64,000 nucleotides of DNA from Chionis minor. Its lineage: Eukaryota; Chordata; Aves; Charadriiformes; Chionididae. This document shows, piece by piece, positions 25,301-35,600 of the stretch (position 1 is its first letter; each line of letters begins with the position of its first letter). The translations under genes were made by a program, and so were the position numbers. The notes under the pieces were generated by a model. That model had not been told where the DNA came from. It worked only from the letters and a program-made list of their open reading frames with translations, and did no database searches. The stretch is from assembly GCA_013398295.1 (NCBI GenBank), contig VZSF01011141.1:124383-188382 (forward strand), written 5' to 3'.

Positions 25301-28300
25301 TTTCTCCATGGGGAATAAAGCTATCCACTCCTCACCAGCTAAGCAGAGGTCAGGGCCATGCCAGAGGAAGTAGCTACCATTAGCAGAGACATGAAGACCA
25401 AGTCTGGTACGTCAGTGGGATCTGTCTGAACTAAATAACTGCTTGAAATACGAGTAGCTAAGCACTAGTGCAGCTGATGCAGATGCTCAAGTATTTCGGT
25501 TTCTTTATGGGAAAACAATATGTTTCAAACCACCAGCCAGACTGCAGTTAGCCTGAAAGGGCCAGTCTGTCCTTGGAGAAATGCATGGCATTGGAGTTGC
25601 CACAGTGCCACCACACATTTCAGCTGTAGCCTGAACGGTCCCTTGGTGCCCGTAACGGTGCCGAAGCTCAGCTAGCTCAGGGCTGGCCCAGCCTGGCAGG
25701 GCCACCATGGCAGCACATGGGACTCCGTCCTCCTCGCCCAGCGCCTCCCTCAGCAGCTACTGCATTTGCTTGGCCGCAAGAAGATTCTTGAAGAAGCAAA
25801 TGCAGACCGAAGTACCCACAGAACAAGTTTATCCCTGAAGGTTGGTTTATGCTCATCAGAAAGTGGGTTTGAATCCTTTCAAACTTTATTTTAATCCTGC
25901 CTAACGTGACGATGCAAATCTCCTTTGCCAGACTTGGTGTATAATCACGCCACTGAGAAGGGCTCCTTTGCGGCTGCTTTGCACTTTGGCTAGCGCTCCC
26001 TCTCGCGACGTGTTGTATCAGCTGTGACTAGTGATATGTATGTCAACAGCCCTGGGGCTGAAGGGAGGTAAAACACAGTCAGGAGATGCCCATGCATTGC
26101 CAGAGCCTGGCTTTGCTCAGGCGCAGGTTTAGCTGGCATGACAGGCAAAAACACCTGCTGGAGAAGCCACTTCTCTTCTTCTCTGCTTCCCCCTCCTGTA
26201 TGGAGATCACCCAGAACACGTCCAGGGCATTTCTTTAGAGCTACACGTGTCTTGTCAGCAGCGAGCGTGTTAAACTTTGCTGGGATCCAAGTCCGCAAAA
26301 AAAGAACATCCTCTCTGTGGCTGCCGTGGGACGCAGCAGCCGTGTTATGACTGTGTGCCAGTGGGCTGTGTGTAACTGCACCAGGTCCTTGCACAGCGCG
26401 GTCTTGATTCCCTGGAATAAAACCACCACTCTGCCAGGTCATTCCCACTGTGGGAGTGAAGCTCTTTATATTTTTTCTTAAAACAAACCCACAAGAAACC
26501 TCAACAAAAACAGGGCTACAAAGAAATCTAGGGTTTGCTCAAAGCTACGCTGTTGGCTCAAGGCTTGGGATGGTTTTTTTCCCCTTTCAGTCAGTCCTTT
26601 CTAGTCTCCTTCCACAGCGCCTTTTTCTTTTCTACCTTTACCGGTACTGTCACACAGGAATCCTACAAGCACCCGAAGGGATATTGCAGGGTGACACACA
26701 CTTGCACGTACAGGAGCCTGTTTTTAAAACATAACTTTAAGACTGCCCAGTGTCAGTGTCCTGAGAAAGATCCCATCAATTATTTTGCAGAAACAGCATC
26801 ACAGAGGAGGAATTTGTAATGGCCGTGTCCAAGGGTCTGAAGACACAGCTCATCCATGTGTCTCTCTCTGCTCTTGTGCTGGTCGTCTGCTAACCCACAA
26901 CCTTTCCATCCAGCAACCTCTTGCTAATGCATCTTGCTTATGAACAAAAGGAGGGTGGAGGGGTTTTTTATTTGGTTTTGGTTTTGGTTTCCTAATAACC
27001 AGGAATAATGCTGAAATGTGGTGTCTTTTTCAGGTTTTTTTTTTCTCTGTGTGGTTACACAGCCAGTTCTTCATGTCTGAGTATGTTTTTGTGGGCTAGC
27101 AACACCAGCATTTAGATCAACTGTGGCTTGGTGTGATATGAAGGAGCCAAAAATCAGGCCCTTTCTCTTCATTTATACCTCAGCAATCTCATTTGTACAG
27201 AGTGGAGATCTGGAGTAGCAAACCTGCTTCGGTGTGGCAGATTGATTTATAAGGTGGCATAAATACACAGTGCGGCTCCAAGGCCGAAGATTCCTTTGGT
27301 TTGCTGCCCCACTTCCATTAGCGTTACACCACTTGAGAGTTATTTAGTCAGAGCTCCCTTTCATACACAGATGTCCAGTCAGAGCTCACTTCCACGAGGC
27401 TTCCATGTTTCCCCGGTTCCGTGTGCTGCTCGTCACTCGCGGGGCGGCCGGCAGGGATGATGCTCCAGGGTGATGCTGACTGCTGCACACGCTGCTTGCG
27501 GAGCATGGGTGGTCCTCCGAGGCTTGGGCCCACGCTAACCTAAATCACCTTATTCCTTCAGCTGGCCTCACCTGAATTCACGGACTAAGTAAATTTACAT
27601 CAAGGAAAGCCATCCTTTCAAAAAAACTATCTCTTTTCTTTCTTTTTTTTTTTTTTTTTGTTCTTCTATTTCAGTGTCCTGGCTGGTCCTGAGTGAAATT
27701 TTCCCTGGTGGGATCAGAGGACGGGCCATGGCTTTGACATCCAGCATGAACTGGGGTATAAACCTCCTCATCTCCTTGACATTTTTGACTGTAACTGGTA
27801 AGATTTTCTCTGTGTCCTTCCAAGTTCATATTCTCCTAGTGGGCAAGATTAATCTTCCCAACACAAACAGCATTGCTAAAATCGCAGCCATGATGTGCCA
27901 GCAGCCAAATTCAGGTCTCTGTTTAGGTGCTGTTTGTTAGTGTAAGTTCACCATTTCGACTACATCTTCCTGAGTTTGTGTTAGTAATTACAGCCTCACA
28001 GTGCTGGCTATCAGAGCACCTTGCACATCAGCTCCATACACTGTGAACCCCAGCTCTTAAAAACACCCTTTCCTTAGTAGGTTGAAAACATGTAATATTC
28101 AGGATTTAGTCCTGGCACCTTCTGAAGTCAATGGAAGTTCTGCTCTAGATTAGACCGTAGCTTTTCAGATCAGGCGTTTTTAAAGGTTATCCCATTGAAA
28201 TCATTCCTTCTTCACAGGAATGTCCTGACTTCCAGAAAATTTCCTTTAGAAAAAGGTGTCTTTATAAGGCTAAAGTGTTTCATGTTTTAATTTGAGAAAG

Positions 28301-31300
28301 CAGACTACCATATAGTAACTTCTAATGTGATGATAAAAATGGGAGAAGTTTAAATGCTGATGTTGAAATTCATTGATTGGCAAATTTTTTTTTTTCTAAA
28401 TTTATTTCATAAGAAGTTTTAAAAATTTTAGTTTTCAGTCTTACTCTGAGGAACATATGTGCTGAAAATCAAAATATATAAGGGAACAGGAATTCCAGGT
28501 TTCCTTTAACTCTACATTACTCTCTAGCAGAGGCAGGCAATCAACCCTCAAAAAGTTGAGGTGGTTTTCATCCTCTTACATGCATTTTGAGGCAAATTTT
28601 AAAATGCGTGTGATCTGTGACTAAAATGGGTTTCACATTGGTGTTTTCTTTTCTTAAAAAAAAAAAAAAAAAGAAAAAGAAAGAAAGAAAAAGAGACAGA
28701 AAAACCCCTGAGTGCTATCTTGACTAAAACTAGGAAAAATATGTCAGGTCAAAGTCATTGTGCCCACACTAGCACTTTAGTTAGATCAAGGGTCCTTTTC
28801 AGAAGCAAATCATCCAGTTGCCCTCACTCGCTGCGCTTTGGTTTGCGCCACAGAACCGCACTCCTGAACTGCGCAAGCTTTTGGACAAAACCAAATCAGG
28901 AAATGCGCAGCACATACGCTCCAGCTGCCACCACTTGCTCACTCCTTGGACCAGACCAGAGCTAACCCCAGAGAAATGTCCCCCCAAAACAGATAGTGCA
29001 GAGCTCAGGTCCTCAGCATCAACTGCTTCACTTGAAGGTCCCCTCCTACTGTGCAGCATTATTTGCTGATGCACACCTAGCCCTTATTCTGGTCTCGGTT
29101 TCAATGAATGTAAAGCCGCAGTAACTCTATTGGCTTAGCTGGGTCTAATCTGGATTTATGAAAGTGTAAGTACAGTGAATCTGCGTCCCTAGTCTATGGC
29201 AGAAAGGCAGAATTGGAGATTCTGCCTGCAAATGAATACACGTGGAGGCCACGGTGGCCAGCACCACCTGCACTTCAGTATCCGATGCAGAAGATACCAG
29301 CTGGATTGGCAGCTTCAGCTGTAATTTTTAGCTCACGGCACAACTGACAAATGTCTGAACTGCCTGGCTTAGTTTTAGCACGGAAAAGGGCTAAGGTGGC
29401 TGCAGCAGCCTGTTGGGTTTGTACGTGGTTTTACTTTCCAGGGGCTGCAGAATGCATCCCCAACCTGAGGACCAACCTGCCCCTGGACTGTAGGCTCCAA
29501 AACCCACTAGTTCTTGGCTGGGCCCACTAGGAGCTCATTCTTGGGTCCCCTTCTGGCACAGGACCCGTGACTTGCAGCAGAATTGCTGGGAACGGGCAGG
29601 CGGGGAGGATTAGCTGGAGACAACTGCAACAGTGCTGAAAAACGCTTGGTTTTGCTCGATGAAAAAATGTGCAATGAAATCAGACCCTGGTGGAAATTCA
29701 AGGGGCCTGTGACCCCCAGTGCCTTTGCACAAACCACTAACAATGGCTACTCCCTGTTTCCATCCAGAGTGACCACAAACAAAATAAATCAATAGGTTTA
29801 TGCTAGATGGGTCAATATGGGTTCTTCAGTTTTCTTTCATAAGGACTACTAGAAAAAGCCAAATCATTCTTTTTTTTCAAATTATAATCAGGCGCAAATA
29901 AGTGAGCCAAGAATAACAGACCAGCTTCTTTCTAACTTCTCCCGTGGATTAGGGGCTGTATCCTATAAAAATAGAGCAACAGAAAAAGATTATAATGTTT
30001 GGAAATTAAGAAAGACATGTTTTCTTCCTTTGCAGAGCTCATTGGCTTGTCCTGGGTGTGCTTCATTTACACAATAATGAGCCTAGCATCCCTGGCTTTT
30101 GTTATTGTGTTTATACCAGAGACAAAAGGATGCTCTTTGGAGCAAATATCCATGGAACTAGCTAAACAGTAAGTACTGCATCCCCCGGGTGCCAGAGGGA
30201 CACAGCCTTTCAGTGCCGCATGCTGAAGAAAAGGAAATTGTGTTGCTTTTTTCTGGAAAAATCAGATTGTCTCAAGGCTTGAGCTTGTACATGTTGATCT
30301 CAGTGGCCAAGCAAACACCTCTTTGGTTCTAAAGGACTGGCCCTAAAGGGCTGGTAGTTTCCAGCACCCTTTGAGGAACACCTGCAGCCAGGCCTGGCTT
30401 CCCAGCGCTTTTGCCGACTGGTGTTCCCAGAGAGAAGAGCAACTGTGTTCTCCCGTTTAGGGCTGAGTGTCTTGGCTTGCATGCAGAAAAAGGGAAGCAG
30501 AGAGGCCCTATCTCAAATACTTCAAGGCTCCATGTCAGTTTTGATAGCTTGATAGCTTAACAGCTTTGATGGCTTGGTAGTTTTGATGGATGGGCATTTT
30601 TTTGTGCGTTTACTGAGTCCTGTGGTTCTGTAGACTCTGTAAGCTCATACCCAACAAACGGTTCTTGCAGCATGAGGTTTGTGTCCCCACCTCACCACAG
30701 AAAAAGGGTAGAAGCGCAATGAGAGGGAAAGGGTGTTGATGACATGAACACCATGTGCCTGCTCCTTTAATATGACCCATTCTGACTGGTTTTGTGTCTT
30801 TTGACTCTACCTGTCTTTTCTCATCCCTTAGAAGTAGAGCGGCCCTTTGAATTACCCATGTTCTACAAAAGTAGCACATCAGTTTGGAGAACATAATTAA
30901 ATGGTCTGCTGATACACATGCAGTTTACTTACAATCTCCAAATGCAGGTGTCATTGACCATAAACTAACTGGCAGTTTTTACTATAAATTTGTGACTGCC
31001 CCCATTCTTTTCAGTTGTTTTTGGCCGTAAAAAAAATATAGAAAAAACTAAGCAGCCCTGTGCAGCACTCTCCTGATCTGTTCAAAGAGCTGCTTTACCA
31101 CAGCCACTTGCTTTTTTGGGACTTATCTCAGAACTTATCAGCATAATGAATAAAAGGATAAAGAAATGATAGGGGAAACTGGGGGGATGTGTGGCAGCAT
31201 CCCCTGGCTCATCTGCACACCCAGGCTTAATGGGGCAAGGCAGACTCCTTCATGCTCTCCCTGCTGACGGCCTGCCAGCAGGCTGCTGCCTGTCCGCAAG

Positions 31301-32428
31301 ACAAAGGACACAGAATCACAGAATGTTAGGGGTTGGAAGGGACCTCTGGAGATCATCTGGTCCAACCCCCCTGCCAGAGCAACTCCACCTACAGCAGGTT
31401 GCACAGGATGGTGTCCAGGCGGGTTTGGAATGTCTCCAGAGTCGGAGACTCCACCACCTCTCTGGGCAGCCTGTTCCAGTGCTCTGCCACCCTCAAAGGA
31501 AAGAAGTTCCTCCTCATGTTCAGATGGAACTCCCTATGTTCAAGTTTGTGCCCGTTGCCTACACCCAAAGAGCCTCGAAGGCACAGGTAGAAATACTCGA
31601 GCTGAAAATAAGACACGTACTTTTTGACAGTGGAAGTAATTAATGTGTGAACAGCCTATTGCGATGGGCTATCCTGTATTTGGGGTTTTTAGACTACCAG
31701 AGAATAGGGTTTTTTTTAAAAAAGGTAGCTGCAACCCAGCCTGACGGAGTTCCCTTGCGGGCTAGGAAACAGCAATTATGGAAAGCCCGGAGCTAATTGT
31801 GCTGCCGGACCCCCGGCTCTCCCCAGCGGCGGCCACTGCCACGGGGACTGAGAAGGCGGGGGGGCTGCTGCCCCGGCCCGCCCTGCCTCTCCCCGCCAGC
31901 CNNNNNNNNNNNNNNNNNNNNNNNNNNNNNNNNNNNNNNNNNNNNNNNNNNNNNNNNNNNNNNNNNNNNNNNNNNNNNNNNNNNNNNNNNNNNNNNNNNN
32001 NNNNNNNNNNNNNNNNNNNNNNNNNNNNNNNNNNNNNNNNNNNNNNNNNNNNNNNNNNNNNNNNNNNNNNNNNNNNNNNNNNNNNNNNNNNNNNNNNNNN
32101 NNNNNNNNNNNNNNNNNNNNNNNNNNNNNNNNNNNNNNNNNNNNNNNNNNNNNNNNNNNNNNNNNNNNNNNNNNNNNNNNNNNNNNNNNNNNNGTCCCCG
32201 CGGTGTCCCGGTGGTTCGGGGCGGCGCGTCCCGCCGGACAGCCCTGACCCCGGTGCCGGGGGGGCGGCGGGGGCCGCGCCGGCGGCGTTGGCGTGCGGCG
32301 GCAAACGGCCGTGCGTGTTCTGCTTCTGCAGGGAATACGGGAAGAGCGCGCTGTGCTGGGAGAGCCAGCGCAGGGAGAAGCTGGTGCCGCTGGAACTTGC
32401 CAAGAGAGAGAAAAAGCAGCTCTACTAG
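6077..32428 (+). CDS. SLC2A12: SLC2A12 (GLUT12) sugar transporter, spliced, exons 2-5 of 5
   Basis: This is the spliced coding region of a facilitative hexose transporter of the major facilitator superfamily, class III GLUT12, which moves glucose and related sugars across plasma and internal membranes. The exons are 6077-7399, 27675-27797, 30036-30168 and 32332-32428. All junctions are GT/AG and the phases match (1/1/2), giving about 557 residues from exon 2 to the stop. Human GLUT12 has 617 residues, including roughly 35 from exon 1, which is not in this window. Recognition rests on near-complete identity to GLUT12 through TM1-TM12: the RFGRR loop motif (6280-6294), PPSPR after TM6 (6625-6639), TGQPN in TM7, and PETKG after TM12 (30116-30130). 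The gene runs tail-to-tail with TBPL1, as in human. The family call is very secure; whether this copy transports normally is unknown because of a motif change in TM10. Confidence 0.95.
13470..13575 (+). mobile_element. CR1 3'-end remnant
   Basis: The run CCTGAAGTGGTCAGGCAGTT, then a GAACTAGATCA...TAGGTTCCCTTCCAGCTGAAC segment (about 13491-13553) and a CTCTTCTCTT-like tail, matches the non-coding 3' end of avian CR1 elements. Only about 100 bases are recognisable and no coding part remains. Confidence 0.6.
20180..20799 (-). mobile_element. Ancient CR1/L3-type LINE, left part, interrupted by younger CR1
   Basis: On the + strand this reads as the complement of an old amniote CR1/L3-like reverse-transcriptase region. 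Recognisable blocks in order are GTGAGTTCCATAG (20206), AAGCTGAAGAGCCCTCATC (about 20383), CCAAATCTGCATGCA (about 20468), ATTACTTTGCGTGTGTTGAT (about 20693) and AGATCCTTTTGCAATTCTTC (about 20758). The match continues, in the same order, on the far side of the younger element at 23360. Coding capacity is lost. The left boundary is approximate. Confidence 0.65.
20840..21201 (+). pseudogene. CR1 ORF1 C-terminal remnant (esterase-like domain)
   Basis: Frames encode [20 protein letters not shown], then [23 protein letters not shown] and FGFFEQG, typical of the CR1 ORF1 SGNH-esterase-like region. A frameshift near 21110 leads into [15 protein letters not shown] and the TAG at 21199. The N-terminal part is absent because the insertion is 5'-truncated. 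Confidence 0.75.
21280..23125 (+). pseudogene. CR1 ORF2 remnant: EN-RT linker, reverse transcriptase, C-terminal region
   Basis: Three frame pieces (to about 21805, 21846-22301, 22343-23125) together cover CR1 ORF2 from the post-endonuclease linker to its end. Visible are [19 protein letters not shown] (about 21560), [19 protein letters not shown] residues across the first frameshift, [23 protein letters not shown] (about 22205), [12 protein letters not shown] (about 22378) and the catalytic FADDTKLGG box (from 22475). [13 protein letters not shown] and [18 protein letters not shown] follow. Frameshifts lie near 21805 and 22300. The apurinic endonuclease domain that should precede the linker is missing. 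Confidence 0.9.
23360..23610 (-). mobile_element. Ancient CR1/L3-type LINE, right part
   Basis: The complement continues the old LINE from the insertion point. Blocks in order are TGTACCATCAGTAAGTTTTG (23360), CTTCTGGAAATATACTGA, CACTGTGAAAACTGGCC (about 23437), CTGTTTCCTATTTCAAAC, and TCTATCCCATGACA (about 23508). The match fades near 23600, so the right boundary is approximate. Confidence 0.6.
27675..27797 (+). CDS. SLC2A12: SLC2A12 exon 3 (TM10 end and TM11)
   Basis: This 123-base exon follows a very long polypyrimidine tract and TTTCAG (AG at 27673-27674) and ends before donor GTAAGA (27798). It completes the Met codon split by intron 2, then encodes [26 protein letters not shown] and [14 protein letters not shown], the TM10-TM11 segment of GLUT12. 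The frame runs on into the intron with no coding similarity, so the exon end is fixed by the donor and by the phase of exon 4. The residue before Trp is Ser (TCC, 27677-27679) where the GLUT family has Pro. Confidence 0.95.
27798..30035 (+). other. SLC2A12: SLC2A12 intron 3
   Basis: This 2.2-kb intron has no recognised gene. It holds an A-rich simple repeat with GAAA units (about 28656-28710). The overlapping open frames near 28720-29070 on both strands resemble nothing known. Confidence 0.85.
28656..28710. repeat. A-rich / GAAA simple repeat
   Basis: A run of about 17 A is followed by irregular AAGAAA units. Confidence 0.8.
30036..30168 (+). CDS. SLC2A12: SLC2A12 exon 4 (TM12 and PETKG)
   Basis: Acceptor TTTGCAG (AG at 30034-30035) and donor GTAAGT (30169) bound a 133-base exon encoding [12 protein letters not shown]12, the PETKG sugar-transporter signature (30116-30130) and [12 protein letters not shown]. 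The last two bases, CA, start a codon finished in exon 5. It aligns with human GLUT12 without gaps. GLPW of human is GLSW here. Confidence 0.95.
31309..31590 (-). mobile_element. CR1 3'-end fragment, inverted
   Basis: Read on the - strand this encodes [39 protein letters not shown] and [11 protein letters not shown]. It then gives the non-coding CCAGATGATCTCCAGAGGTC and ACATTCTGTGATTCTGTG tail at its low-coordinate end. It is a severely 5'-truncated CR1 from a family close to the one at 20800-23354 and inserted in the opposite orientation. Confidence 0.9.
31902..32193. other. Assembly gap (292 N)
   Basis: A run of N lies in GC-rich sequence immediately upstream of SLC2A12 exon 5. Anything between the CpG-rich flank and the exon acceptor is unknown. 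Confidence 1.
32332..32428 (+). CDS. SLC2A12: SLC2A12 exon 5, C-terminal tail and stop
   Basis: Acceptor TTCTGCAG (AG at 32330-32331) joins in phase to exon 4 and gives a 32-residue cytoplasmic tail beginning [10 protein letters not shown] and ending KKQLY before TAG (32426-32428). About ten of 32 positions match the human tail without gaps (Y, K, C, S, E, LVP, KR), and the phase matches, so this is the true last exon and not a chance frame. Human continues about 19 residues further. The same frame stays open upstream through GC-rich DNA and the N gap, which is not evidence for coding there. A separate gene ending here is much less likely. Confidence 0.85.
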
Positions 32429-32596
32429 AGCCGGGGCAACCAAAGCAGCCGTCAGCGAAAGACTAATAGAAGAAAATAATAGTAATGTTCAGCGATGCTC
32501 ACGCTCTGATGGGACTCGTGGTGTCTTTGTTATACGCAAGATATTCTCTCTGTCATTTCTTCATTTCTCTTCTTTCCGTGGCAGTTTACAGCCAAC

Positions 32597-32602
32597 ATTA
32601 AA
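32597..32602 (+). terminator. SLC2A12: Candidate SLC2A12 poly(A) signal ATTAAA
   Basis: ATTAAA, about 170 bases past the stop, is followed by a GT-containing stretch. A canonical AATAAA occurs further down at 33568-33573. Mammalian GLUT12 has a long 3'UTR, so either or a more distal site may be used. Confidence 0.35.
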
Positions 32603-35600
32603 GATTGTCGTAGTTTATAACTTGCTGGAACCCTAAGCTCTGTCTGTTTCAAACCATCCCTCACCTCCCCTGAGGTTACTCACCTCTTACATACAGGAGG
32701 TGAGTGGAAACGGGAATATTCTGCACCGTTCCAGCTATCTGTATTCACCGAGTTCAGCCTGGAAGAGGTGCAAAGAACGACTGGGGTGCCAAGGAGAAGG
32801 AAGAGTCTGTCTCGGAGAGGGGCCGATCAAGGGCAGGTCTGTTTACCCTAGCAAAACGGGGCTGGAAAGGGTTAACAGCTCTCTGCCAGCACTTTAGGGG
32901 CAACACCACTATGGAGCAAAAATGGACAACTATGGAGTAAAAAGGATGATTTCAGTGCAGAACAACTGGGTATGAACTGTTCAGAAATTAATTTAGGCTT
33001 TGGTTAAGAAGACTTGAAAAAGGATCTTGTTCGTTAAGAACTTCATTATTTATAACACAGAACATGCTGAGCTTAGAAGAGGGACTTTACATAAAGTTTC
33101 CTGGGAGGGTCAGGATTCAGTGACGTAGGAAATACTCCTCAGAAAACTCTTTAATGGGGGGACATTTGCATGATCAATTAATCCAGGTTGAGGATGGCCT
33201 TAAAGAAGAGGAGATGAGATTTCTTGTGTTTCCTAGTCCCAGGAGAGTTGGAAGCTGGCAGTACCAGAGTTAATGCCAAAATCATTTTATTTCTCAACAC
33301 AGGGCACACTAGACTTTGACTTTTGGATTCAGAAAGCGAGAATTGCGTGGCACAGGACAGCACAAAGGAAGTTCAGAAACTGTAATTGCTGTAAATCACG
33401 AATTACGCCAAATTCTTTGTTATTTGCCTAGCAAGTGTACCCTGAAGTACTCAACAAGCCTCTACAAAGGGTTATCTGTATGGCTCCCATAAAAGAACTT
33501 AAGTCCTTTTTTCGTAGAAGGTTAATAGATTTTGTTAGAATGATCAGTAGATAAGTATTTATTAACAAATAAATGGTTCTTTTTTTAAAGAAAAAGGCAT
33601 GCTTTAAAAGCATGCTGGCTGTCTCGGCAGCCACACAGCAGCATGTCTCCCAGCATTTAATTGAGGAAGCAAGACTGACACTGTCAGCTGGAGCGCGGAT
33701 ACCACTTTGAACTAAGCACATGATCCCACTTTATTTGCTGTCTCATAGCATTAAACCCACCTGACTGTGTCCTGCACTGAAGTAACTTACTGATCTAGGT
33801 AAAGTTTTACTTCTGAGCAGAGCGGATCGGTTCTGGTCAGATTCTCACATCGTCACACTTCTAGATGCCGACGTGGTAAATTTATAGATTTATGACTATT
33901 CAGACTGTGAGCACGTGTTCAAAACCTGAAAAGAAACTGTTGAAGTCAAGGACATGATTTGCCAGAAGTCACTTGAAATTTAGCTCCCTTGGAATGGGAT
34001 CCTACCAGCCAAATCTGTACCACAACTTTTCTGCATTGTAAGCTTTCAGGGAACTAATTTAAAAACCCTGTTGGACTTGTGGTACAAAGGTCAGGTAAGT
34101 CATTTTCACAATGCACGATTTTTAACTATGCCGATCCACTGTCAGCTAAAACAAGTGAGACTCTGAAAGAAGCTCTTCCACTGGCCACTGGCTGGCTGGT
34201 TGGCTTATGGCTGCCTTATTTTTTCTGTCCTGATCCTAGATCCAGCAGTCCGCATAATAACCTCATGCGTGCCACAAAAGCAGCCTGGGCTGCTTTTAAG
34301 AATGCTTGTGATAGTACGCATAAGGCTTAGCCAGGTACAGTTTTTGGCATACACAACCTACCAAAGATTAAGTAAGATCTTCTGACAAGGATATGTGTGA
34401 GCCCTTTCAAAATAGTCTATAGGAAGCAACAAAAGACCAAGCCCACTCAGGACACACGGACAGACGGTGGGACTGTGCACCTGAGACGTAGGTGACTCGG
34501 ACCGAAGGCCCCATCAGAAGCAGTTAGCTTGAAAGCCTTTTGTGCTCATTCCCCATGGGGAATCTGCAGGTTCTCACCCCAAGCTAAAATTCCACCGTGG
34601 ATCTCAGGTGCTTCCAGCTTTTCCACGAACTTTGGACAACTTTGGTTTCTTTTATTTTAAATTTTCCAGTAAAAAACGAAGACCTGCTTAGAATTTTATT
34701 TGAGGTCTACAGTTCTAGTACCGACCACAAGAGGCTAGGAGAAGACCTCCCTTTGCCCCTGTATGGGAGGGAGCCAATAGCAAAGAGTCTCCTTGCGCCT
34801 CAGCAGTAAGTTTAATCCACGCTGCAGCAGAAGGAATTAGCAAAGGTAAGACTATTCCTGTAACTTCTACAAACAGTCAGAAAAAGGATGCAAAATGCAT
34901 TAGAGCTCAGCCACGTACAAGTTTCACAGCAGTGTGAAACAGGGAGAGCTGGAGTTTGGGGTTTGGGGCCATGGATGAAGGCAGCACACGACAGGCAAGA
35001 GGAGCCGAAGTCAGGGGCTGATTCTGGCAGTGGTGGGGCAGCCAGAGTTTTTAAGCAGAGGTGTTTCACACATAGGTGGTTGAATTTTTTACCTTAAATT
35101 TTCCCACTTAACTTGGAGGTGTGAGGAATTCAAGAACCAGAATGTGGCTAAACCCTACAAGATTTGGTGGGGGTGGGGTTTTTTTGTTTGTTTTTTTTTA
35201 ATTTTTCTTTTTCATTTGGAATGCTCAGTTCAGCATCCTGATTTTTGCACTTTTGGCTCACATTGTGATACGCAGCCTGAATTTAATTTTTTTAACCGTA
35301 GTACGCCCAAGCAAAGAATAGCTTTGAAAAATATCAGTGCCTTCTTGCTAGAGGAAACAATACATTCTATTACTGAAATGGAAAGAATAATGAAGTATGG
35401 GATACATTGCTGGTGCCGTGTTTTGCCTAATGAGTATGGAAGCCTGGCAAGCATTTGTTGAAGAAAAGTGAAAGATCTAGAACTTCTCAAATGCCAGCAA
35501 AGTACTGCAGGCTGGACCTGCTAATACTGCAAAACCTTTTTCTTAGATCAACAGTGACATTTTATTTTTATAAAACCTACAAATTCCACTACCAGTTCTG

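Larger units (their letters stand above)
7400..27674 (+). other. SLC2A12: SLC2A12 intron 2 (20.3 kb)
   Basis: This long intron contains no recognised exon. It holds a CR1 3' remnant (about 13470-13575), a nested LINE pair (about 20180-23610), short tandem duplications (15222-15260, 20808-20835) and pentanucleotide TTTTG repeats near 7915-7935. Open frames such as 18758-19336 (- strand, 192 codons) and 25990-26448 (- strand, 152 codons) resemble no protein I know and lack splice or conservation support. Confidence 0.85.
30169..32331 (+). other. SLC2A12: SLC2A12 intron 4, ending in a CpG-rich block with assembly gap
   Basis: The intron contains a degenerate GATAGCTT/GATGGCTT repeat (about 30541-30600), an inverted CR1 3' end (31309-31590) and, from about 31780, strongly GC- and CpG-rich DNA interrupted by Ns. 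Long frames crossing the N run are artefacts of low stop density and masked codons. Confidence 0.75.
31780..32440. promoter_or_regulatory. CpG-rich block overlapping last exon of SLC2A12
   Basis: Both flanks of the gap are very rich in CG dinucleotides, unlike the surrounding intron, and the block extends into exon 5. It could be an intragenic CpG island or alternative/antisense promoter, or only a GC-biased hotspot. No TSS signal can be fixed from sequence. Confidence 0.45.

Noticed and set aside
31762..32636. Four long open frames of 213-279 codons crossing the N run
   Set aside because: They are open mainly because Ns are read as unknown residues and the flanks are GC-rich. Only the last 97 bases of one frame are supported, as SLC2A12 exon 5.
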